Origin: Tomocerus qinae
Taxonomy: Eukaryota; Arthropoda; Collembola; Entomobryomorpha; Tomoceridae
Reading direction: 5' to 3'
Length of the DNA stretch: 64,000 nt
Assembly: GCA_020055645.1 (NCBI GenBank)
Contig: CM034546.1
Span: forward strand, 98,518,001-98,582,000
Under the pieces are notes generated by a model, which saw only the letters and a program-made list of their open reading frames with translations, had not been told where the DNA came from and did not search any database. The number at the start of each line of letters is the position of its first letter. Position 1 is the first letter of the stretch. Of the stretch, positions 1-11,440 are shown one piece after another. Made by a program: the position numbers and the translations under genes.

Positions 1-290
1 AAGCAATAACACATCTTGTATATATTTTAATTTTTTGAAAAATGTGGTTAAAGTTGCTATATTGTTCATGAAGTAGTCGATTCGGACTTTTTATGTTACA
101 TTTTCACTATCGCAAAAAACCTTTTTCCCCAGAGTTATAAATACCAAATGAATAGTGACTGACAGGTGCTTAAAAGTTAAAAAAGCTTTGTTTGGAAGTA
201 GTGTTTATTATTAATCAATCGCACTTTTTCATTCCATGTACAGATAATTCTTACTTGAGTAAATTTCCATGATCTATAACTATTAAAGAT

Positions 291-485
291 TTAGTCGAAT
301 ATTCCAAAAAAGGCATAATGCTTAATGGTTTGCCATATGGACCCAAAAAATCCGCACCTTCCATCCAAAGTGCACTTTCCTCCAGAATCAGACTCTCTTC
401 GATCCGAACCGACTGCAGATTGAGGTTGTAATAAGATGACAATGAGGACCAGGAAAGTTAAAGCAAACCATTGATATGAAGACAT
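291..485 (-). CDS. Small secreted peptide, 64 aa, unknown
   Basis: A single-exon reading frame of 64 codons. The N-terminus is a typical signal peptide: MSSYQW, then a hydrophobic core of about 15 residues (FALTFLVLIVILL), then a small-residue cleavage region near QSAVG. The predicted mature part is about 37 residues with one cysteine pair (KCTLDGRC) and an aromatic C-terminus ending FFGIFD. The frame is open further upstream, but the ATG at 485 gives the clean signal peptide. I do not recognise the family. The two-cysteine loop resembles small peptide hormones or antimicrobial peptides in general terms, but there is no C-terminal amidation glycine and no dibasic site after the cysteines. It could also be a chance ORF. 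Confidence 0.4.
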   Translation of the reverse strand: MSSYQWFALTFLVLIVILLQPQSAVGSDRRESDSGGKCTLDGRCGFFGSIWQTIKHYAFFGIFD

Positions 486-1158
486 CTTGTGTGAATGATA
501 ATAAGTCCGCTGACCCTTGAGATACAAAACTATTAGAAAATTTTTAAATTGGAAACGCAAATTATTATTACTTCTCGTTCACTAAAATGATTTACCCGAC
601 CTATTTAGATTTTGTAAGCCTTGTTTAGCAACTTATTTTCTAAGGAAACTCCAATAGATATATTCTGGATAATAATATATTCCATAACACCTTTTAAACC
701 CCAGATAAAGTGTCACTTCCTTTTCACTTCCTCCGCAAAGGATCATGCATAAATAAAACAAATGCGTTGCCCCAGGTGAGGAGATTTTGAATTTTATGCA
801 AAATTAGTAACTGAATAGTCCTCTTTTCAGGAGGAAGTGAAAAGGAAGTGACACTTTAAATAGGGTCTTAGAGTTAAAATAATTTCCAATACAATATAGC
901 TGCGTGTATTCCAATTTATTCTTATTGCATGAATTTACACAATTGACAGTAAAATAATATTATATTGGTGTACAGTACAGTGTAAGTACTTATTATAACC
1001 AGTAATTAAGTACACAATGCAGTAATACTTAGTGTGTTAGCAATATTCTCTTTTGACATTCCGATATTCTTATTTTTTAAACTGATAATAACCTAATAGC
1101 CTATATTTAATTTCCTGGAAAGCAAAAGTTCACCTAATGTTTGAAATTTTGTTAATGA
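486..1158. other. Intergenic, holds one inverted repeat
   Basis: No coding signal seen. The stretch is AT-rich and contains the 151-bp inverted repeat listed separately. It would include the 3' end of the large minus-strand gene that follows. Confidence 0.5.
707..857. repeat. Short MITE-like inverted repeat, 28-bp perfect arms
   Basis: Arms at 707-734 and 830-857 are exact reverse complements (each contains AGTGTCACTTCC and TTTTCACTTCC in one orientation), separated by 95 bp. Outside the perfect arms the flanks remain partly complementary for about 12 more bases (TAAACCCC on the left, TAGGGTCTTA on the right). This suggests a degenerate longer terminal inverted repeat. No coding capacity. 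The family is not identified. Confidence 0.7.
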
Positions 1159-4100
1159 CTAAAGGTCATATATGACAGTGTCTCCATTTTCATTGACTAC
1201 AGTTCTAGGACCAACGTACAAAGTTTGATACGGCCTGTTTGCTCCAATAGGAGTTGAATTTTGGCATTGTGCCGATTGATTTTGCATTAGAAAATTTATG
1301 ACATCCAAATCCGTTTGAAAAGGCTGCTGCATAGTCGGCATCAATAAATTGTTTTCGTTAGGCTCCGTGTTGCACAGCATTGTGTTCAGCAAAGGATTAT
1401 TTTGGGATCCCTGGCTGCTGCACTGAGGTATTTCTTGGTTGAACGGAAAACAATTGCTTGAGGGCATGGGAAAGTTGCTGGGTAGATTAATTCCAATCGG
1501 AGGACGAGGACGCTGGTTACTCTTGGCTAATTCACCCAACTGAGATTGCGGCACTCCGTTAATTATAGTTGTATCATTTACTGGCTGAGGAAAATGTGCC
1601 ACTCGGATTGTCGTTTTGTGCTGAACTTTACTCCTATAATTTTGAAAAGAACATTGTTTAAAAATAAAATTCAAAACAGCTCAAATTAAAAAAGTTTAAA
1701 TAATAATTACGGTAATGTGAATGAAATTGCTCCCGCCTGAGTTGTTTTAATACAGGGCATGAATCTGTCATTGGGCGGTTTTATTTCGTATCCCTGACGG
1801 TATTTTACTGGTGCTCCTTGACAAGCCAAAGGAATCATGGGGGATTTATCATCCTTCAAACCCGGTTTGTCACACTCGGAGCAGGAATCACTACCAGAAT
1901 CGGAGGAAGAACTTGAAGATTCTGTACAACTGCAGCTTGAGCTCTCTTCTTCACAAGATGATGAAGAAGCTTTTCGGTCCGGTGGAGGAGGTGGGGCACA
2001 ACATGGATCATAACCGTAATTCGGAGGATAAGGACCGGGAGGGTAGGGATACGGACCATAAGCATTCGCACCAGGATATTGAGAGTACGGGTTATTCTCA
2101 GGTGGACCGTAGTTGCTCCCTGCCATTCCTGTCATCATTTGGGTCATTACGTTCTGACCCATCATCTGTACCCAAGGATTTTCACCAGTTTGATCCCAAG
2201 GATTTTGACCTGTTTGATCCCAAGGATTTTGGCCCATTTGACCCCAATAACTTGGATCCATTCCCCAAGCGTTTTGATACGCCCACCACGGATTGTCATT
2301 GTTATTTTCCTCCTCTGGTTGCACTATAGAATTTCTAATGGACTTTTTCTTTTCTTTAGGCTTTTTTGGCTTTTTTTCTTTTTTCACCGGTTCCTCATAC
2401 ACTATCTCCTCTTCTTCCTATAACCATTATGTTGCGTAAATTATCGTAAAACATATAGATTACATCATTATTATAGATTCTATTTTAAAAGTAAATAGTT
2501 AGATAAAATAGCAGAGCATTCCTGAGCTTCAGGAATTCATATTTATGTGTGCATATTCTGCATATACCCACTAGTACTAGTAGTATGTTATTGTTACAAA
2601 TGGTTTCAGAAAAATATATAAACCTCCACTTCTTCCTCGTCTTCTTCCTCTTCTTCTTCGTCATCTTCATCATCATCTTCACCCAGTATGCCTTTTACAC
2701 CTGAGTAAAGCAAAACCTCAAAATTAATGCAGTCCTAGAATTTGTTTCAGTGATCTTGCTTGTTCAATAGAAATGAAACCTCACCTTTTAAATCCGGTTT
2801 ATTCTTTTCCAAAAACTTCTTCAACATTTCTTTTTGCTTTTTGCGTCTCAGAGCAATGGACCCGGATTCGTCAGAATCTTTATCGTCGTCTTCATCATCG
2901 TCAACATCGATGCCATCATCTAACACGTTCAAAAGTTCTTCAGTTTCTTCAGCTGCCATAAACACATCGTACTCTACATTAATAGGTCCACTGAATTCTA
3001 ACAGTTCTGGGAATTTCACTGTTATAGGAGTTTCTGGTTTCTTTTCGTCATCATTAGAGGCTTTTAGAGAATTTTGAGGGAGATTAATCTCGATTATATC
3101 TGCTTCTGACTGTGAGCCAGCTTCTATTACTTGTTGGCTACTTCCAATTTCAGCATCCGCAGAGATCAAACAGACTTGACTAGTTGATGGTTCATTACAG
3201 GAATTTTGCCTTTCAATGGAAGTGCCACTTTCAATATTTTTAGGTTCAGGATTTTGGATTTCCATACTACCAGCTCCTTCTGTAGACATTACATCCTTTG
3301 TGATACCGTTGTTAACAATAACCTGCATATCATGACATTGGTTTGATAACTTTTTGTTCTTTTTAATTTTGAATGTAGAGGAAGGTCTGCTTTCTTCCTC
3401 AGAAGCAACTTTCTTCCCTTTTTTCTTTTTGGGAATTTTCTTTGATTCGTCTATTATAGATTTAGTATGACCATCTCCTGACTTTTGTAAATCCCCATCA
3501 GCATTGATTTTCAGTTTTATTTTCACCCCATCGCCAATACTAGTACTGCAAGGTTTGGCTTTACCCTTCTTTGTTGAATTTTTGTTATCCTGGCTTTTAT
3601 TTAACTCTTTAGAAACCAAACTTTCCAACTCCGTCTTTACTTTCACTTGTGGAGAATCTTTCACACTGGTGTAGCTTTTGCCCCATTTTTCTGAACGAGA
3701 GCTGCAAGAGTTGTTTTTGGCTTCGACTGCTTTATGGATAAGCTTTTCTGATTTTCCATTGTGTAATGGTGTCATTTGCCTCCTTTTACTAGCGTCAGTG
3801 TCTGGGACAAGTTTAGTGTGAGCTATTTTCCGTGATATAAAATTACCAGGTAGTGTCATCAAAATATTCTTGGCAGTATCTCCTCCACATTTATCAGAAT
3901 TGAACAATCTCGCTCCCTTCATTTGCACGAGATCAGCTTTCCCCGGTACAACTTCTAATGTATTGACAGTATAAACTTTGTTTTTAACTCCTTTAGATTT
4001 CGATTTTTTCTGTGATTTAGGTTCCTTGTCTTTAGATTTAGACTTTTTGGATTTCTTGACTTGATTTGTTGATGCCTCCAGCCGGCTCTCCTTTGCTACA

Positions 4101-5085
4101 ATTTTCGTAGACGTCTTTTTCTTCTTCGAATTAGACTTTCGTTTGGAATGAGTTTTGGGTTTTTCGCTTGAATTACTTTGAAGCATCCCAGCGGCTTCTT
4201 TTAGCAACTCATCAATGACTGTATTGTTATTGTTCATATCCAGCTGCAAAATACCAGGGACTAATTTCTCCTCAACTTTAGCTTCCGGAACGTTTTTTAC
4301 AGAATTCTTTCGCTTTCCGGTCGGAACATCTTTAGTGGCTGTTTTGGATTTCTTTTTAGGTTTGGAATGTTTTATACACGTCGATTTGGATTCATCAATA
4401 TTTACAGCATCGGATTTTATAACTTCCTGTATAATTTTGGCAACGTTTTTTGTGCTGAAAATTTTCTTTGGCTTTTTATTTGAAGTTTTCTCAAGTGCTT
4501 TTGGTAGACGATTTTCGGAGACCTGCTGCGATGTAAGCGTGGGCTTGTTATTGTTATTGCTATCTCCGAGCTTGGAGAGTGACTTTTTTGTTTTATCACC
4601 TGTCTGGCCTGCTACATTTTTTATGCTCTGTTTTGCTTTCACCGATTTGACTTTGATGTTATTATTGTTATTGTTATCCTCAATTTGCAGCTTATCCTGT
4701 ACGGCAGCAGCTTTTGCGATATCTAATTGAGGAGATCCAGTCATTAATTTCTTGCTGCCGATGCCAGGAACATTAGCTCCCGCTGGAGAAGATGTCAAAT
4801 CTGAGTAGTTGCAAGTGCGACGCAACAAAGAGCCAGAATTCGCTGGACGATTTATAATTTGACCACCCATTCCAAATATATTTCGCGAGTCTTCCACTGA
4901 AACATCTTCATTTCCCTTGATTCTCTTAAGAGTTAAATTTGGTGAATCCTGAAAGGTTTAAATCAGAACGAATATATTAAAAATATTTCTAGTATTTATG
5001 CAAACATCTATAGCATAAGTAAATGCACGGCTTTCCATTTTCGTATTGAGATATCATGTGCTGATAATCATGCAGCTCTTACCAT
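1159..5085 (-). CDS. Large disordered Lys/Ser-rich protein, five exons, unknown
   Basis: Exons read 5085-5083, 4948-2785, 2700-2624, 2417-1711 and 1633-1159. They sum to 3426 nt, a protein of 1141 residues. Exon 1 codes only the start codon (ATG followed directly by the donor GTAAGA). The first 700 residues are strongly basic and low-complexity (K, S, N, T), with repeated KKSKSK-like runs. A long acidic tract (DDDEDDEEEEEE) is encoded by the 77-nt third exon. Then comes a Trp/Pro/Gly-rich part with a short tandem repeat (WDQTGQNP), a poly-Pro/Tyr part, a Ser/Cys-rich stretch and a conserved-looking C-terminus ending NENGDTVIYDL. No folded domain is recognised. It shares a 490-bp upstream region with the DNALI1-like gene on the other strand, so expression in sperm or testis is a reasonable guess but only an inference. 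Exon joins are supported by phase and GT/AG ends. Confidence 0.72.
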
Positions 5086-5575
5086 TTTATTGTGATAATT
5101 TGCTGATGCCGATCAAAAAGTGAAGTATGCTAAAAATCAATGAGACGACATCGTAGAAGAATTTTTATGACCATTTGTTTTGCTTTCTCCGGCAAGATAT
5201 AAAATTTTGAGTCTGCTATAATAGATTGCCAAAAAATGATTTTTGCCTTGGTAATAATTCTAAAAGAATGAATTTGGCTTCATGTTTTAAAATGCTTTTC
5301 CGATTTCCCGGATTGCACTGGGATTGCACTAGGAATTAGGAATACGATCATAGTATTACAATTTCAGACGACTATGCGGCAAGACTTGTATCATTCTGTA
5401 CCCACTTATAGCACTGTTCACAACTTCACACAAAATAATGCCCAAAATATTAATTAGCATTTACATAAATAGAGATTTAGTGCTGATGTAAAAAGGGATT
5501 TCTTCGCCCATTTCTTCAAATTAGTACTAACGACAATATACCAAAACCCTACACACATAACAGTTTTGTAAAATA
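5086..5575. promoter_or_regulatory. Shared upstream region of two divergent genes
   Basis: The start codons of the disordered-protein gene (minus, 5085) and the axonemal dynein gene (plus, 5576) are only 490 bp apart and point away from each other. No other coding signal lies between. I see no clear TATA box or named transcription-factor site, so a bidirectional promoter is inferred from layout alone. Confidence 0.45.
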
Positions 5576-6834
5576 ATGGAAACCAAGTAAGTAGCATAAA
5601 ATGCAATAAAATGTACCACCTATTTAAAATGGAAATGAATATTGAAGAGAAATTCTGTTATTTTTGAAATCAGGATTCGGAAATCAGGAAAGGAGGACGA
5701 TCAGGCCGAAGGCCGTCGTCAAATGAAGAAATACATTCAAGAGATGTACGATCCGTGTGAAAGCCCTGACCCTAACGATATTCCTATTGGATTAGTTCGT
5801 TATGATGTTCCGATCAGGATGAGGACTATTAACAGGGGAAATAAAAAAGTGGAGTCTTGTCAAGGTCGTTTGTATAATATCAGTTTTCCAGTGTTCAATA
5901 TGCGGGAGTTGAAGGAGCAGCAACAAAAACATCGATTCAGTCCTTACACTCAGTCGGATATAGAAAATCTTCTTCATAATGTGCGACCTCGGTTAGAATA
6001 CTTACTTTTTAATAACATATTTTACTGAAATGCACATTTGGCATATCTCCACTCAGAAAATGTTTTTTTAGATTAGACTTCAAATCGAAAAGCCATTCGT
6101 GGCGAATGCTGGTGTCGAACACTCCTGGGAGTCGAGCGGACATTTGGCACTTAAAAGAGAAATTCCCAGTGATGCTCATTCAGAGCCAAGCAAAAAATGT
6201 CGGAATATGTTACAATCGCAGGAGAGTATATGATGAATGTTACGACGAGCTTATTCGACAGGATATTTTGGACATCCCTGAACGGGGTGTATTAATGCTC
6301 CGAATTAGGGATGAGATAAGAAAATCCATGGGATTTCTAAAGCACATGTTTGAAGGTGGGAAGGAGTTGGGTCTTAGGAAAGCAGGAGCTTTGGGTACAG
6401 ACAGAGTTCATTTCAACACAGTTGAGGATTTGTTAGAAGAACAGAAAAGGCTTGAGGTAGATAAACAGTCATTAAACATCCAATACGAGTTGATGAAAAG
6501 AGGATTCTTGGAACAAAGTACAGCAGAGAAAGAGTGTCACGAGCAAACATGCGAGTATTATAGAGCCACTATCATCCAGATTCAGAATATGATTGAAATG
6601 TATAAAACGCCAATTATCAAGCTGAAGGGAAGTACCCAATCCATACAGGCTGTGGAGAAAGCTTGGGAAAAGTTTCAGAGTCGCTCAAACAGCCTCGGTG
6701 AAAATAAAGCACCCCTCATCGTTCCACACGGTAAAACTGTCACTACTACCGTCGAGGAAATTAACATTGTTACAACAACAGAACACACGGAAGTTATTCA
6801 TGAAGAGGAAATGGCTAGCCCAGTGGAGCAATAA
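5576..6834 (+). CDS. Axonemal dynein light intermediate chain (DNALI1/p28 family)
   Basis: Exons 5576-5586, 5674-5991 and 6072-6834 sum to 1092 nt, 363 aa. The first coding exon is only 11 nt (ATG GAA ACC AA). The family signature is clear in residues 122-200: SNTPGSRADIWHLKE, then ICYNRR, then YDECYDELIRQ (DELIRQ 168-173) and LMLRIRDEIR (187-193), followed by a GLRKA-type segment. Vertebrate DNALI1 has the same order (STPSTR.D..HLQE, GICPVRRELYSQCFDELIR, LLLRVRDEIR). A coiled coil follows to about residue 290. In axonemes these chains attach to inner-arm dyneins; in insects the expected sites are sperm tails and chordotonal cilia. It is longer than the usual ~260 aa and diverged, with an extra N-terminal 100 residues and a Thr/Glu-rich tail, so it may be a lineage-specific paralogue. 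A polyadenylation signal AATAAA lies near 6898. Confidence 0.86.
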
Positions 6835-7891
6835 ACACAGCGCAAAAAATATTTTCGCTAAAATGTACAAATTATTGTTAATATTGTCGTGGACTATAAT
6901 AAAGTGTTATTAACGCAGTTTACATTTCCACATTCTGTGAAATACAAATTAAGAGCATAAATAATTATTGCATCTAATAATAATAACATTGACACATTTT
7001 TGGATAAACTTAAAAGCGTAGCAATACATGGAGGAACATATTGTACTATTTTGTTATTGATACGTTAGACTGACTGAACCCTCCTTTCTTTCTTTCTAAT
7101 TTCTAATTTCTAAAAGTGCTTTCTAATTTGTTCCTAGCAGATGTATTATGATTATGTGATGGGACAAATTGGTTTTGGTACTGTGCATGATTTCCCATGG
7201 TGATTTTAACCAGGTATAACATCAGCAAAAAAAATGAGTATCTTTTCAAAATAGTAGAAATATCACTGAAAGGTTTTAAGGTGGCTGTTCCTCTTTTATT
7301 TCGAAATTCAAAATTTTGAAATATTTCAAAATTCAAATAAAAATATGCTTCTAACGGTAGCCGAAACCCATAGCGCTACTAACCGAAAAACTAACTGGAG
7401 ATAACCACACAATCGCAGTATTCGACGCTGGGCAGTATAATAGTGCAATACTTCAAAATAACAAAAATGAAAGTTCCCAACAAGGAAGTTCCTAATTTTG
7501 AATGGTATGTAGCTATTTAACACAGGGAGCCAATAGCAACAGCAATCTGCACTGCAAAATCTTCATCCAATGTGCACAGGAATTTGTTCATGCCATGAAC
7601 TGGCTACATTTGGATGTAGAGGCACATTTGCATTTCCACACATATTATTTCGAGTATTGCACTGCTATCCCTTGGGTGGGACATCAGTAACCATGGGATC
7701 GAATTACTACTAACTGTGATCAAGCAATGACACTATGAAAATTATGACACCATCAGCGTTGGCATAGATAAAAAGCTCTAGCTCATGTCAAGTTGAAATC
7801 AGTCCATTGCTTCAATGTCGGATATTCTATGACTTGCACATCCGGTCAAGTATGAGGCAGTTTACATTTCAACCTTTTTCATGAAACTCTC

Positions 7892-8210
7892 TTTGCTATT
7901 TTTGATATAACTTCCAGAGTTTAACTCCGATTTTCTAATGATGTACATTTTCGGAAAGGTAAAAACATTGGCTAGGATTTAATTTGGGAAAATGTTCGAT
8001 TATTGCCTCAGTTTTTATACATGTCACACTTTAATGATGACATCTGGATAGAAATTCGCATAAAATTTTGAACCATTGCTACTGCTAAATAATCAAAAAA
8101 ATCGAAAATTTTCCCAAATTAAATCCTAGCCAATGTTTTTACCTTTCCGAAAATGTACATCATTAGAAAATCTGAGTAAAACTCTGGAAGTTATATCAAG
8201 AATGGCAAAA
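7892..8210. repeat. Inverted repeat, arms of about 110 bp
   Basis: The left arm (about 7892-8001) and right arm (about 8097-8210) are near-perfect reverse complements; both contain ACATTGGCTAGGATTTAATT in one orientation. A few substitutions separate them. The 95-bp spacer shows nothing. It looks like a non-autonomous DNA element; terminal duplications were not resolved. Confidence 0.75.
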
Positions 8211-8328
8211 AATTTTAACATGTATTTTGATAGTCACCAGAGATTCCCAAATCGTATACACAGTCACCTTAAGCACAACGTAAAATATGAAGGACCAAGA
8301 ACTAAAAACTATTGATATGTAACTCATC

Positions 8329-9383
8329 TAATCAAGATTTCCTGTATTCTATTCTTATTACTTCGTAATAAGAGAATCAAGAGTCTGAGTCATTTTTTTT
8401 GAAAATCACCTTAGTTACTGTCGTAACCATTAGTTCTGACAGTGATTCAAATTCTAACTACATTTTTGCCCCTCTCTGATTGGTCCAAATTTTTTGAAAT
8501 TAGCCAATGAAATTGCAGATTTCATTTACATAAATCTATATGATTTCCAAAATGCATTTTAAGGGGTAGAATTTAATGAAGCAAATACCGTGAATAGCGA
8601 ATATTATGCACTCATGATAAAGAAATGAATATTGGGATGAATACTAAATCCTAATCTCATTGCAACCTCATTCGCATGAACATAGTTGAGTAGTTGGAAG
8701 TATTTGTGAACTAAAACTTTGGATTGGAATAAGTCTTATTTATTATACATTATCAAATTATTTGGAATATTCAGTGAAATAAAACATTTTATGCCTTAAA
8801 ACGTACTATCTTTCGTATCTCGGTTCTCTATTTACGAAGACTATACCTTCCAAATAATTTCTGACAATGTATAACAAATAAAGACTTATTCCAAAGTTTT
8901 AATTCACAAATGTTTCCAACAACTCAACAATGTTCATGCGAATGAGGTTGCAATGAGATTCGGATTTAGCATTCATCCCAATATTCATTTATTTATCATG
9001 AGTGCATAATATTCGCTATTCACGGTATTTGCTTCATTAAATTCTACCCCTTAAAATGCATTTTGGAAATCATATAGATTTATGTAAATGAAATCTGCAA
9101 TTTCATTGGCTAATTTCAAAAAATTTGGACCAATCAGAGAGGGGCAAAAATGTAGTCAGAATTTGAATCACTGTCAGAACTAATGGTTACGACAGTACTA
9201 GATAATTATGAGGTATTTTGGTTTAAAATCCCACCTCTTCTTTTTAGAATAAATTGGCACAAAAAACATACTACATAAAATGGTATAGTACACTTTAATA
9301 CTTCAGTGTACCGACTTATGCTAAATAGGAATTGAGGGGAAAAAAGAGCACGGTGGAGCAAAAAGTACTCAGACTCCTGACTA
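8329..9383. mobile_element. MITE-like element with 9-bp target duplication, split by another insertion
   Basis: Segments 8329-8417 and 9198-9383 together form one copy of the family also seen at 55865-56131 and 56965-57239 (shared landmark: TTTCCTGTATTCTATTC or its close variants, then AATAAATTGRCAC). The copy begins TAATCAAGA and ends GACTA. It is flanked by the direct repeat TAACTCATC at 8320-8328 and 9384-9392, a 9-bp target-site duplication. The middle is displaced by the 778-bp foldback element at 8418-9195. No coding capacity. Confidence 0.75.
8418..9195. mobile_element. 778-bp foldback element with 350-bp arms, TA target site
   Basis: Arms at 8418-8768 and 8846-9195 are reverse complements along about 350 bp with scattered differences, separated by a 77-bp centre. 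The ends read CTGTCGTAACC and GGTTACGACAG, with TA on each side (8416-8417 and 9196-9197), as expected for a Tc1/mariner-type TA duplication. Removing the element restores the outer MITE. No transposase ORF is present, so it is non-autonomous. Confidence 0.85.
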
Positions 9384-9570
9384 TAACTCATCCAGATTAC
9401 TTCTGTTATTTAGCCTTGCTTGACTCTAATGGTCTAATGATATAATATAGACACATGCACCATTTATATGAATAGAGATTATGTGTAGAGAACATTAAGA
9501 CCATTTTGACTGTTCTAAATTTACAGTAAGCTCTAAAATTTATGCCAATCACATTACGTATCAAACAAAA

Positions 9571-11196
9571 ATGTATCTTATTGGAATTGGAGCACCCGTG
9601 ACCGACACAAGTTTATTGCAATCACGAGTACAAGAAGCCAAACTGACAACAGAATCGCAATTGTCCCATAAGCAGTTCGTTCACCGGAGATCCTCAATAC
9701 CATTTTCAAATCGGTCACCAAAAGTGCGTTTCTTGAGAGGTGCAGTAAGTCATGCAGTATCTGAAACGGGTCCGTATGTGCCTATTGTAGGAGGAAGTTG
9801 GGAAGAGCAGAAAATAGTAAAACAAATGAAATCACTCTTGAAAAGGAATGAACATCCTATATTGGTAGATACCAATTTACTTAGTAAATTAGACATCGAT
9901 GAGGTTTCAGCCACAATGACAAATGATCTTCTGGGGAGTTGCAAGCTGGCTGTGGACCAAGAAACACAGAGACTTTATACAGCTGAAAGACACGCCCGAG
10001 GAGCAATAGATATTGTCACTTTTCCATCTTCGTATTCTATTGTAGAACCGTTTTCCAGATTTTTAGGAACAGTGATCGTTTGTATTGAAACTTTGGAAAT
10101 TGTAAGACAACAGAATGGCGCAATACCAGAAAAGACTATTAAAAAAATCGAAGGTGCAATGCAAGATTTTATGCGTACGATGAACAGGTGTGAAATCACT
10201 ACCAAAACGTTTTTATGCAGAACTGAAGATATTTTCAAAATGTGGTCAAATACTATGAAAATTAAATCAGAATTTTACATCGAGCACTCCAAAGTCAATA
10301 ATCCTGTTTATCCAAATAAAACGATGCCTGAAAACGTCACACTTTACGAAGATATCAGAGATGAAAACGAGCGGTATCTTTATGACGGTGTAGTCACACT
10401 AGCGTTAGTAAAAGAAGTTGTTTGCGTTTGGTCGGAGATTTCAAATGACGGGCTAGGGATCCGACAAGCGTTCACCAACATGACTTTAGAACAACAATGC
10501 GAAGTTATCATCACGCTTATCAACCATTCTAAAGATTTAATTTTCCATTCGTCAAAATATATCTCCAGCGCCATGAGGACAATATCCGATAACGAATACA
10601 TTAATGGATTTGACGATGTCAGGAAAAGATTAACTGCCATTACGTTCGATGACTACTTTGACCCGCTAATCGGCCTAGACCTAAAAAATTCTTTTGGAGA
10701 ACTTGTAGAAAGAAAATGCGAACTACTTAATATAGCTAATAAGATGAATCAATGTGTCATTCGTGCTCGGAAACTCATCACTAAACTACATCACTTTACC
10801 CATCAAGTAATCAGAAAACAAACACCATCAAAGCTTTCCTGTTGTCCCTGTTCGACATTTTACACCAAAGACAAAATCATGTCTTCTTACAGAACAATCA
10901 CCGAAGTTGCAATTAATGTCCCAATGAGCGCACATTTTCAGAATATTATGTATGTTTTTCAGCCTAAATGCTGCAAACTACATTGTAATATTACCGATAC
11001 ATTTATGCTCTCAATATTTTATCAATTTTTATTTCATTCTAGATTTACTCCTAATTCGTCGTCCATTGCCATTTTGGGAGAGGGTGACCATGACCAACTC
11101 GATATAAATGGATCTTTCTGCGATTTAACAACTTTAGCTTCACAACTTGAATGCTTTTTTAAAACTCAGTCAAACGATCAGATACGTGGACCTTAA
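9571..11196 (+). CDS. Intronless 541-aa protein of unknown function
   Basis: One uninterrupted frame of 541 codons from ATG 9571 to TAA. The protein is soluble and mixed in composition, predicted mostly helical by eye. It has an Arg-rich N-terminus, a segment ILVDTNLLSKLDIDE near residue 97, and a cysteine-rich patch in the last third (LSCCPCS, KCCKLHC). No signal peptide, membrane segment or known motif is recognised. An AATAAA lies just downstream at about 11223. The length argues strongly against chance. Having no intron, unlike most neighbours, fits either a retrocopy or a fast-evolving single-exon gene; I cannot identify a parent. Confidence 0.75.
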   Translation: MYLIGIGAPVTDTSLLQSRVQEAKLTTESQLSHKQFVHRRSSIPFSNRSPKVRFLRGAVSHAVSETGPYVPIVGGSWEEQKIVKQMKSLLKRNEHPILVDTNLLSKLDIDEVSATMTNDLLGSCKLAVDQETQRLYTAERHARGAIDIVTFPSSYSIVEPFSRFLGTVIVCIETLEIVRQQNGAIPEKTIKKIEGAMQDFMRTMNRCEITTKTFLCRTEDIFKMWSNTMKIKSEFYIEHSKVNNPVYPNKTMPENVTLYEDIRDENERYLYDGVVTLALVKEVVCVWSEISNDGLGIRQAFTNMTLEQQCEVIITLINHSKDLIFHSSKYISSAMRTISDNEYINGFDDVRKRLTAITFDDYFDPLIGLDLKNSFGELVERKCELLNIANKMNQCVIRARKLITKLHHFTHQVIRKQTPSKLSCCPCSTFYTKDKIMSSYRTITEVAINVPMSAHFQNIMYVFQPKCCKLHCNITDTFMLSIFYQFLFHSRFTPNSSSIAILGEGDHDQLDINGSFCDLTTLASQLECFFKTQSNDQIRGP

Positions 11197-11440
11197 TCAA
11201 TAATATTTCTATGAAAAAAGAAGAAATAAATCCGGCAATATTTCAAAGAGTACAGTTTTGAGCCATTTGATCAAACATTTTCTCTGCTTTACGCAATGCT
11301 TTTTAAACATTTTCTTCAGATATCACTAAACGTTGAGGAAACTAAAAAAGCTGAAAAAATACTATTTTCTGAGCAATTCAATAGCGTGCGGTTCAAAATA
11401 ATCATTAGCATATCATCGTGTCATTTGACCACTATATAAA

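Larger units (their letters stand above)
6835..9570. other. Gene-free repeat-rich region
   Basis: No gene supported. It holds a simple CTTT/TTCTAA-type repeat near 7083-7130, an inverted repeat at 7892-8210, and the nested pair of elements at 8320-9392. A short stretch around 7455-7500 loosely resembles 57530-57585, suggesting an old shared element. Confidence 0.6.

Noticed and set aside
1811-2423. Plus-strand ORFs over the repeat exon of the disordered-protein gene
   Set aside because: Shadows; the minus-strand frame has matching splice sites and phases on both sides.
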